A stretch of DNA of 7,809 bases from a bacterium (GTDB taxonomy: Bacteria; Oederibacteriota; JAJYGY01): NCBI GenBank assembly GCA_021790555.1, contig JAJYGY010000402.1, positions 1 to 7,809 on the forward strand, given 5' to 3'. Below the pieces are notes generated by a model. The model saw nothing but the letters and a program-made list of their open reading frames with translations, was not told the DNA's origin and made no database searches. Positions 1-5,493 of this stretch are shown piece after piece. Numbering within the stretch: the first letter of the stretch is position 1; the number at the start of each line of letters is the position of its first letter. Made by a program: the position numbers and the translations under genes.

Positions 1-697
1 CCATGGACGTGAAGGACACCACCAGCCCCACCGTGAACGAGTAGAGGTACTTGGGCTCCTGGTCCTCGAAGAACTTGAAGAGGCTCCACACCATCACCAG
101 GCAGGAGAAGGCCATGTAGATGTCGTCGCGGATGAAGCGCGACACGTAGGTGACGGTGGGGGAGAGGGCGAAGAGGGTGGCGGCGATGAGGGCGCCGGCC
201 TTGCCCAGGAAGGAGCGCCATTTCCACATGAAGCAGAGCATGGCGATGCCGAAGAGGGCCGGCAGCAGGCGGCAGGCGAAATCCGAGGTGCCGAAGAGGA
301 AGTACATCAGGGCGTTGGCGTGGTACAGGAAGGGCCCGTGGTAGGCCGGGTCGTACTGGTAGGCCGTGCCCCCGTTGCGGAACAGCTGCAGGGAATACCA
401 GGCGTGGATGGATTCGTCGTGGTGCAGGGGCTTGGCGCCCAGCTCCCAGAGGCGGTAGAAGGCCCCCACCAGGACCACCACGAGAAAGTAGAGCTTCTCC
501 TTGTCCAGGGGCCAGCCGCCTTCGGCGGAGGCCGCGCCCGCCCCCAGGGGCTTGCGGGCCGGTTTGGGCTGGGCGGCGGCGTTTGCCGGGGCGGGAACCT
601 GGGCCTCGGCGGGCTGGATCAGCTTGGTGCCGCAGGTGTCGCAGAACCGGTTGGTCTTGGGATTGTCTTCCCCGCACTTGGGGCACTTGATGGCCAT
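1..697 (-). CDS. Agl23/TIGR03663-like GT-C membrane glycosyltransferase with N-terminal zinc ribbon (3' end cut by window)
   Basis: Only the first 232 residues are present; the gene runs off the left edge. Residues 1-25 form a zinc ribbon (C5, C8, C19, C22), followed by an Ala/Pro-rich linker (about 29-60) and a first membrane helix near 69-84. Just after the helix is the HHDESIHAWYS motif (D94/E95), the acidic first-loop motif of GT-C dolichyl/polyprenyl-phosphate-sugar transferases. A YDPAYHGPFLYH segment (about 115-126) and the second-loop RDD (190-192) follow. These are typical of the TIGR03663 family ('flippase activity-associated protein Agl23'), polytopic proteins thought to move sugars from lipid carriers onto acceptors outside the membrane. 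ATG at 695-697 is preceded by AGGGAG at a 6-base distance. It lies 119 bases downstream of the DUF2298 gene on the same strand, with no convincing terminator between them, so one operon is likely. The family call is firm; the substrate is unknown. Confidence 0.88.
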   Translation of the reverse strand, partial: MAIKCPKCGEDNPKTNRFCDTCGTKLIQPAEAQVPAPANAAAQPKPARKPLGAGAASAEGGWPLDKEKLYFLVVVLVGAFYRLWELGAKPLHHDESIHAWYSLQLFRNGGTAYQYDPAYHGPFLYHANALMYFLFGTSDFACRLLPALFGIAMLCFMWKWRSFLGKAGALIAATLFALSPTVTYVSRFIRDDIYMAFSCLVMVWSLFKFFEDQEPKYLYSFTVGLVVSFTSM

Positions 698-816
698 GCT
701 TGCTCCCTTGTCATGGAAACAGGGGGTCCCGCCCCCGGAACTGCCGGCCCGCGAGACCCGCCTCTGCCTGTGGGACGAACCGTATCTTGAGCTGACAGGA
801 CCGCTTCAGAAGCCCG

Positions 817-3333
817 CTAATCCCTGGCCTGGTACACGATCGTCGCGTTGGACGACAGTTCGGGGTCCGGGGTCATGAAGGAAGCGAACTTGTTCAGTTG
901 GTCGGCCGAATAGCGGCCGCGCTCCAGCGCCCCGTCGAAGACGTAGCGGATGTCGTATTTCTTCAAGATGGCCTGGGCCGCGGCCGTGTCCGTGGTGGAG
1001 TAGAGCGTGTCCATGTCCTGCTGCACGGCGCCGGGATAATAGGGGGCGCGCCACTGCAGTTCGTGCCCCGGCCAGCCCACCGGGCAGGGCAGGCCCGTGT
1101 AGGACGACACCCGGGCGAAATGGGTGTACTCCGCGCCCACCGCCTCGGCCACCACGGGATGCCCGGGGAGCCGGCGCAGTTTCATGATGGAGGCGTAGTC
1201 GTCGGGGTAGTCCTTCTTCAGCCAGGCCGCCCCGTCCAGGGTGGGGGTCAGCCCGGAGGTGTTGACGAAGGTCTGCCAGACGGACATGGTGGCCAGCAGG
1301 GGATACACGGCCGCCCCCAAAAGCACCAGGCTGAGGAAGGCCAGGTAGGCCGTGCGGACGGTTTCGCCGCTGGCGCGCAGCAGGGCCTTGAAGAGCCAGT
1401 GCAGGCCGTAGGCCGCGGCCACCGAGAAGAGCACCCAGGCCTCAAAATAGAACTTGAAGACCGTGTTCATGCGGACCAGCTGGGGATCGCCCGCGAAGGT
1501 GTCCTTCAGGTGCACCCATTCCACCAGCAGCACCAGGGCGAAGCCCAGGGCCGCCGCGATGAGGGCGAAGGAGCCTTCGGGGGAATCGCTCCGGGAGGCC
1601 AGCAGCAGGGCGCAGAGGGCCAGGCCCGCCAGGGCCAGGGCCGAGGTGGGCGCGGCCACCAGCAGCACCAGGAACACCGGCAGCGCCACCCAGGCCACCA
1701 GGGCGGAGCCCCGGTCGGCGAAGGTCTCGGCCGGCCTGGAAAAGAGGCGCAGCAGCTTGTAGGGGAGGGGCGGCACCCGCGAGGGGTCGGCCAGGGGAAG
1801 GTCCTCGGGAAGGGCCTCTTCCTCGGCCTTCAGCTTGTGGCCGCACTGGGCGCAGAAGGTCTTGCCCTCGCGCACCTTGGCGCCGCACTGGGGGCAGGTC
1901 TTGCGCCCGGCCCTGGGGACGGCGGCCTTGGCGGACTGCTCGCCGCCCAGGGCCAGGGAGAGCACCCGCACGCGCATGGCCAGGAAGGGAAACAGCACGG
2001 CCAGGAAGGCGCCCCAGAACACCAGGGTCTGGTACAGGCCGGTCTTGGCCAGGGTGATGCCCACCCCGCCCACGGGAGGCTTGAAGGAGAAGGGATAAAA
2101 GGGGCTGGCCAGGACGAGCGCCGCCACCAGCAGGGCCAGGCTGGGGAGGAACCAGCCCGAGTGCCAGTGCTCCTTGTCCAGGCGGCCCTGGGCGTGCTGC
2201 TGCAGGAGCAGGCACAGGGAGAGCGCCAGGCCGTAGGCGGGAAGGTCCCAGGTGTTCATCATGGCCAGGCAGCTCAGCACCAGGGCCATGACCCCCAGGG
2301 GCAGGAACCGGCCGAAGGGCCTGGGCTTCCAGGAGAGGGGCTCGCGCTCCGGGCTCTTGATCAGGTTCAGGCCCAGGCCCAGCGCCAGCAGGGTGAAGGG
2401 AAGCGCCACCATGTAGGGGTGCATGTCCCCGTGCAGCAGGGTGAAGTAGGGGAATTCCGAGATGCAGGCGTCGCCCAGGGCCTTGGAGGCGTTGATGCCG
2501 TGCTGGGACAGGAAGCCCGGGGAGATGTTGTTCCACCAGGCGTTGAAGTAATGCCCCTTTCCGTCGGCGCCGGCCTGGTAGATGTCGTGGATCAGGCGGG
2601 TGGGGCGCCACCAGTCGATCTGCAGGCTGAAGTGGTTCTGCAGCAGCTGCACGGCCCCGTCCAGGTTGCCGAAGATCTGCAGGAAGGCCACCCCGGCGAA
2701 GCCCGCCCAAAGCGCCCTGGTCAGGTTGTAGGCCAGGGAGAACACCGCGCCCCCGGTGAGGGCGAACACCAGGGCCACCACCAGGTTGTAGGACACCGAA
2801 GGGTCCACCATCGTCAGGCGCGCGAAGGTGGACATCAGGAAGTAACCGAAGTAATAGTAGTTGATGTGGTTGGCCGCGCCGGCCAGCCAGGGGTCATAGG
2901 GTGGAAAGTGGCCGGCCCTGGCGATGGAGTTGAAGAAGGCGAAGTCCATGAACTTTTCCTGGTCCACGATGTCGGGATTGTGCATCCTGACGTAGCACCA
3001 CAGCAGGAACAGGAAAAGGAAAAGGCCCTCGTAGACCAGCAGCAGGCCCAGCTTCTCCTTAAGGAAGGCGCGGATGGCCGGCCCGTCCTTCTGCCAGACG
3101 CGGAAGGACAGCGCGGCCAGGCCGATCCACACCAGCAGGATGGTGGCCACGGAATAATGGAGGAAGCCGATGATCCAGATGAAGTACGAGACCAGCAGGA
3201 GCCCCAGGAGCCTGGCGAAGCCCAGACCCCGGTCCGGAAGGAAGCCGAAGACCTTGTAGGCCACGGGAAAGCTGAGGACGAAAAGGACGAGGGAAAGCAG
3301 CCACCACACGAAAATATCGCCCAGAACGTGCAA
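817..3333 (-). CDS. DUF2298 (Chlor_Arch_YYY, TIGR03662) polytopic membrane protein with internal zinc ribbon
   Basis: This 838-residue protein has many hydrophobic helices (for example about 9-30, 41-57, 61-77, 97-113, 184-203, 345-357, 398-412, 435-452, 545-580, 588-605, 630-650, 662-682). DUF2298 hallmarks are visible: the YYYFGY motif (159-164) that names the family, the HGDMHPYMVALPF segment (301-313), NTWDLPAY (360-367) and RMNTVFKFYFEAW (621-633). A soluble C-terminal domain (about 690-838) follows. DUF2298 proteins belong to the wider GT-C-like membrane glycosyltransferase group and are often paired with Agl23-like proteins, as here; the exact reaction is not established. Unusually, a zinc ribbon (C480, C483, C494, C497) sits in a hydrophilic loop at about 465-530 between membrane helices. 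The start is TTG at 3331-3333, backed by AAGGAGG 8 bases upstream; no nearby in-frame ATG gives a complete first helix. It is the first gene of the minus-strand operon. Confidence 0.92.
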   Translation of the reverse strand: MHVLGDIFVWWLLSLVLFVLSFPVAYKVFGFLPDRGLGFARLLGLLLVSYFIWIIGFLHYSVATILLVWIGLAALSFRVWQKDGPAIRAFLKEKLGLLLVYEGLFLFLFLLWCYVRMHNPDIVDQEKFMDFAFFNSIARAGHFPPYDPWLAGAANHINYYYFGYFLMSTFARLTMVDPSVSYNLVVALVFALTGGAVFSLAYNLTRALWAGFAGVAFLQIFGNLDGAVQLLQNHFSLQIDWWRPTRLIHDIYQAGADGKGHYFNAWWNNISPGFLSQHGINASKALGDACISEFPYFTLLHGDMHPYMVALPFTLLALGLGLNLIKSPEREPLSWKPRPFGRFLPLGVMALVLSCLAMMNTWDLPAYGLALSLCLLLQQHAQGRLDKEHWHSGWFLPSLALLVAALVLASPFYPFSFKPPVGGVGITLAKTGLYQTLVFWGAFLAVLFPFLAMRVRVLSLALGGEQSAKAAVPRAGRKTCPQCGAKVREGKTFCAQCGHKLKAEEEALPEDLPLADPSRVPPLPYKLLRLFSRPAETFADRGSALVAWVALPVFLVLLVAAPTSALALAGLALCALLLASRSDSPEGSFALIAAALGFALVLLVEWVHLKDTFAGDPQLVRMNTVFKFYFEAWVLFSVAAAYGLHWLFKALLRASGETVRTAYLAFLSLVLLGAAVYPLLATMSVWQTFVNTSGLTPTLDGAAWLKKDYPDDYASIMKLRRLPGHPVVAEAVGAEYTHFARVSSYTGLPCPVGWPGHELQWRAPYYPGAVQQDMDTLYSTTDTAAAQAILKKYDIRYVFDGALERGRYSADQLNKFASFMTPDPELSSNATIVYQARD

Positions 3334-3341
3334 CGGGAAGC

Positions 3342-3348
3342 CCTCCTT
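3342..3348 (-). promoter_or_regulatory. Shine-Dalgarno site fixing a TTG start
   Basis: On the minus strand this reads AAGGAGG, a perfect anti-SD match 8 bases before TTG at 3331-3333. It decides the non-ATG start of the DUF2298 gene and suggests efficient initiation despite the rare start codon. Confidence 0.75.
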
Positions 3349-3395
3349 GGCGGGTGGATTGTGCCGAAATTGAAGACTTGGGAAGCGGAAAAGGC

Positions 3396-3425
3396 TTGAA
3401 AATAAAAAACTTTTAGAATTATACG
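3396..3425 (+). promoter_or_regulatory. Candidate divergent promoter for the phosphoesterase gene
   Basis: TTGAAA (3396-3401) is followed after 18 bp by TATACG (3420-3425), a moderate sigma-70 match. It faces the strong minus-strand promoter and shares its -10 bases, because the ATTATA core reads usefully on both strands. If used, transcription starts near 3432 and the hairpin at 3467-3490 lies in the leader. No better plus-strand promoter was found before 3560. Confidence 0.3.
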
Positions 3426-3445
3426 GGATTTGGTCTTCCTGTCAA
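3418..3445 (-). promoter_or_regulatory. Consensus sigma-70 promoter for the DUF2298-Agl23 operon
   Basis: Read on the minus strand, TTGACA (3445-3440) and TATAAT (3423-3418) are both perfect consensus hexamers separated by 16 bp. The expected transcription start is near 3411, giving a leader of about 78 bases before the TTG start. The -10 lies in an AT-rich patch (about 3386-3425) that stands out from the GC-rich surroundings. This is housekeeping-type, probably constitutive, expression; no operator overlapping it is obvious. Confidence 0.82.
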
Positions 3446-3466
3446 GGACGGCTTCTGGCAGGCGAG

Positions 3467-3499
3467 CCGGACGGAAAAGGGCCCGTCCGGGGACTTTTT
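3467..3499 (+). terminator. Perfect 8-bp hairpin followed by a T tract, in the divergent spacer
   Basis: CCGGACGG (3467-3474) and CCGTCCGG (3483-3490) are exact reverse complements around an 8-base loop, and TTTTT follows at 3495-3499 after a 4-base gap. The shape resembles a rho-independent terminator on the plus strand, but no plus-strand gene lies upstream in the window. It could therefore be an attenuator in the leader of the phosphoesterase transcript, or a palindromic protein-binding site; it begins 22 bp upstream of the minus-strand -35 box. The 4-base gap before the T tract weakens the terminator reading. Confidence 0.4.
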
Positions 3500-3559
3500 C
3501 AGCCGCCTGGCCGGAGCCTTTCCGCCCAGAAATCAACGTTTTGCCCGTCAAATGGTTCC

Positions 3560-4072
3560 ATGAGAATCGCGGTGCTCTCCGACATCCACGACCGGGTCTC
3601 CAACCTGAAGGGCCTGATGGAAAAGCTGGGCCCCCGCAGACCCCAGGCCCTGCTGTGCTGCGGCGACATCACCGGGCCCGAGACGCTGCTGGCCCTGGCG
3701 GAATTCCCCGGGCCGGTGCGCGCCTGCCTGGGAAACTGCGACCGCGAGTCCGCCCCCGAGCTGCTGGCCCTGGGACGGTCCAGGCGCGGCTTGAAGGTCT
3801 TCAACCGCGTCGGGGTGATGCGCCTGGAAGGGCCGGGCCGCCTGGCCTTCACGCATTTCCCGGAGACGGCCGAGGAGCTGGCCCGCCGCGGCAGGTACCG
3901 GGCCGTATTCTACGGGCACACCCACCGCCGCGCCTGGGAGAGGGTGCCGGGGGAGCCGGGCCGGTCCTGCCTGCTGGCCAACCCCGGCGACGTCCAGGGG
4001 CGCTTCGGCCAGCCTCCGTCGGCCCTGCTGTGGGATTCCGAAGGGGACGGGCTGGAGGTGGTGAGCCTGTAG
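3560..4072 (+). CDS. YfcE/MJ0936-type metallophosphoesterase
   Basis: This 170-residue protein matches the short YfcE-like branch of the calcineurin-like phosphoesterases, cytoplasmic two-metal phosphodiesterases of often uncertain substrate. The metal-binding motifs appear in order: SDIHD (D8, H10), CGDITG (D36), GNCD (N59), a single His in FTHFPE (H99), and YGHTH (H120, H122). Thus the complete ligand set is present and the enzyme should be active. Length is normal for the family. The chosen ATG gives the standard MRIAVLSDIHD beginning, although no good Shine-Dalgarno site precedes it; an ATG at 3552 is out of frame. It is divergent from the DUF2298 operon and followed by a 129-base gap containing the pth promoter, so it is probably its own transcription unit. 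The physiological substrate cannot be inferred from the context. Confidence 0.9.
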   Translation: MRIAVLSDIHDRVSNLKGLMEKLGPRRPQALLCCGDITGPETLLALAEFPGPVRACLGNCDRESAPELLALGRSRRGLKVFNRVGVMRLEGPGRLAFTHFPETAEELARRGRYRAVFYGHTHRRAWERVPGEPGRSCLLANPGDVQGRFGQPPSALLWDSEGDGLEVVSL

Positions 4073-4127
4073 GGCCCACGGAGGCGCCGGCGGGGCCGCG
4101 GGAGGGACGCTTTTGTCGCCGGGTTTT

Positions 4128-4153
4128 GAGAACAAGTCTGTGTTATACTCGTC
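4128..4153 (+). promoter_or_regulatory. Candidate ECF-sigma-type promoter upstream of pth-sigma
   Basis: GAGAAC (4128-4133), 16 bases, then CGTC (4150-4153) resembles the GGAAC-N16/17-CGTC/T layout of many ECF-sigma promoters. The same layout recurs upstream of the anti-sigma gene (5413-5438). The -35 part has one mismatch to GGAAC-type consensus, so the claim rests on the paired occurrence around the sigma gene. It would make the sigma factor autoregulated. Confidence 0.35.
4141..4149 (+). promoter_or_regulatory. Extended -10 promoter for pth
   Basis: TGTTATACT contains the extended -10 TG dinucleotide and TATACT (4144-4149, 5 of 6 consensus). No good -35 lies at the right distance (TTGAGA at 4126-4131 is only 12 bp away), as is usual for extended -10 promoters. 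The start would be near 4156, about 46 bases before pth. It gives housekeeping expression of pth and of the overlapping sigma gene. Confidence 0.5.
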
Positions 4154-4201
4154 ATCATTTCGCGCCATGGGGAGCGGGCGCGGCGTCTCCGCCGCTGAAG
4201 G

Positions 4202-4831
4202 ATGCCGGTGAAGAAACTGATCGTGGGCCTGGGAAACCCCGGGCCGGAATACCGGGGACAGCGCCACAATGTCGGCTTTCTTTTGGTGGAACACCTGGCC
4301 GACGCCTGGGGCCTGTCCTTCCAGGGCCGCAAGCACCAGTCGCGCTTCGCCCGGGGCAGGGTGGAGGGCGTGGACCTGGTGCTGGTCCAGCCCCAGACCT
4401 TCATGAACGCGTCCGGCGACGCCGTGAGGGACTGGGTGGCCTACGAGGGCCTGGACCCTTCGCGCGACCTGGTGGTGGTCTGCGACGAGATGCAGCTTCC
4501 CCTGGGGCGCCTGCGCCTGAGGCCCGGGGGCAGCGCCGGGTCGCACAACGGGCTGAAGTCCATCATCCAGCGCCTGGGGGGCCAGGATTTCCCGAGGCTG
4601 CGCGTGGGGGTGGACAAGCCGGCCCGGGCCTCGCAGTGGGCCGACTGGGTGCTGTCGGACTTCCGCAAGGAGGAACGCGAGGCCCTCAGGCTTTCCTTCG
4701 AGGCGGCCGGCAGGGGCCTGGCCCTCTGGCTGAAGGAGCCTTCGCTGGAAAAGGTGATGTCGAAGATCAACGCGGGGCCGGAGAGGCCCGCCGGGGACGG
4801 AAGGGAAGGGGGAGAGCGCGGGTGGAAATGA
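4202..4831 (+). CDS. pth: Peptidyl-tRNA hydrolase
   Basis: This cytoplasmic enzyme cleaves peptidyl-tRNAs dropped from stalled ribosomes, recycling tRNA. The family signatures are clear: VGLGNPGPEY with N12, RHNVGF with H22 (the catalytic base), QTFMNASG (65-72), CDEMQLPLG with D95, SAGSHNGLKS with N116, and RLRVGVDKP (132-140). These match the E. coli catalytic set N10, H20, D93 and N114. Length (209 residues) is normal; the last 18 or so residues are a charged, probably disordered, Gly-rich tail. The ATG used here has its GAAGG directly against it, while an in-frame GTG at 4208-4210 has AAGGA (4198-4202) 5 bases upstream and would give MKKLIVGLGNPG, so the true start may be GTG 4208. The stop TGA overlaps the sigma gene's ATG by 4 bases (ATGA), implying co-transcription and translational coupling. 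Confidence 0.95.
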   Translation: MPVKKLIVGLGNPGPEYRGQRHNVGFLLVEHLADAWGLSFQGRKHQSRFARGRVEGVDLVLVQPQTFMNASGDAVRDWVAYEGLDPSRDLVVVCDEMQLPLGRLRLRPGGSAGSHNGLKSIIQRLGGQDFPRLRVGVDKPARASQWADWVLSDFRKEEREALRLSFEAAGRGLALWLKEPSLEKVMSKINAGPERPAGDGREGGERGWK

Positions 4832-5409
4832 AGACGCCGGAAACGACCAAGGAGGAACGCGAGCTCATCCTGGGCTGCCAGCGGGGCGACCGCCAGGCCT
4901 TCGAGGCCCTTTACCTCAAGTACCACCGCGGGCTGTACTCGTTCCTGCTTTCCATGCTGCGTTCGCCCGAGACCGCCGAGGACGTCACCCAGGACGTCTT
5001 CGTGAAGCTGTTCAACCAGATCCAGTCCTACCGGTTCCAGTCGCCCTTCGCCCACTGGCTGTTCCGCATGGCCCGCAACGCGGCCATCGACCGCTTCCGC
5101 CGCGAGAAGGTCCGGCGGGCCACCAGCCTGGACGCGGACAGCGAACGCGTCCACCCCCTGCAGGAAGTCCTGCCCTCCAACAGCCCGCTGCCCTCGGCCC
5201 GTTCCGAATCCCAGGAGCGCGCCAAGGCCGTGCGGGAGGCCGTGTTGCAATTGCCGGAAAACTACCAGACCGTGGTCATGCTGCGGGAATGGGACGAGCT
5301 GAGCTACGAGGAGATCGCCAGGCAGCTGGACATCTCGGAGGGCACCGTCAAATCTCGCCTGTTCCGGGCCCGCCAGATGCTGGCCGACCTGTTGAAGGAA
5401 TACCTGTAG
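4828..5409 (+). CDS. ECF-type RNA polymerase sigma factor (sigma-70 family)
   Basis: The protein has 193 residues with only regions 2 and 4, the ECF layout. Region 2 spans about 11-96 (DVTQDVFVKLF at 52-62 in region 2.2; HWLFRMARNAAIDRFRREK at 76-94 in regions 2.3/2.4). A polar linker (about 97-130) leads to region 4 (about 137-187), with LPENYQTVVMLREWDELSYEE and a helix-turn-helix with ISEGTVKSRLFRARQML (169-185). It directs RNA polymerase to a small stress regulon and should be held inactive by the zinc anti-sigma factor encoded next. The start overlaps the pth stop by 4 bases. An in-frame GTG at 4822-4824, two codons earlier, has GGAG at 4811-4814 with 7-base spacing and may be the real start. 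No region resembles the Cys-rich C-terminal sensor of CorE-type copper ECF factors. Confidence 0.93.
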   Translation: MKTPETTKEERELILGCQRGDRQAFEALYLKYHRGLYSFLLSMLRSPETAEDVTQDVFVKLFNQIQSYRFQSPFAHWLFRMARNAAIDRFRREKVRRATSLDADSERVHPLQEVLPSNSPLPSARSESQERAKAVREAVLQLPENYQTVVMLREWDELSYEEIARQLDISEGTVKSRLFRARQMLADLLKEYL

Positions 5410-5411
5410 GC

Positions 5412-5438
5412 CGGAAACTTTTTGAGGACGTTTCCGTC
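5412..5438 (+). promoter_or_regulatory. ECF-like promoter and inverted repeat before the anti-sigma gene
   Basis: GGAAAC (5413-5418), 16 bases, then CGTC (5435-5438) repeats the layout seen upstream of pth. The same stretch holds a perfect 7-bp inverted repeat: CGGAAAC (5412-5418) and GTTTCCG (5430-5436) around 11 bases. It lies just after the sigma stop codon and would let the sigma factor drive its own anti-sigma gene and SCO1. A sigma-70-like TATAGT at 5442-5447 also occurs, but its best -35 (TTGAGG, 5422) is only 14 bp away. Confidence 0.4.
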
Positions 5439-5493
5439 TCTTATAGTGCCCCACCCGGGGGTGGATTGGCCCATTTTCACGGGGAAGCTGGAA

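Noticed and set aside
722..736. GGGGG/CCCCC hairpin between the DUF2298 and Agl23-like genes
   Set aside because: A 5-bp stem with no T tract; not a credible terminator, so the two genes are left in one operon.
898..3399. Plus-strand open frame of 833 codons antisense to the DUF2298 gene
   Set aside because: Its translation is a Gly/Gln/His/Glu-rich low-complexity string with no domain, as expected from the antisense of a GC-rich gene; the minus-strand frame has clear family motifs.
2835..3551. Minus-strand frame crossing the divergent promoter
   Set aside because: Ser/Arg/Pro-rich shadow of the DUF2298 gene; it would also start upstream of the perfect promoter.
4087..4127. Possible terminator after the phosphoesterase (CCGGCG ... 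CGCCGG then TTTT)
   Set aside because: The arms are 6 bases with a 24-base loop; such pairs arise easily in this base composition.
3430..4827. Long open extension upstream of the sigma factor in the same frame
   Set aside because: It runs through the phosphoesterase and pth genes in another frame and is Arg/Gly/Pro-rich; sigma family similarity begins only near 4828.
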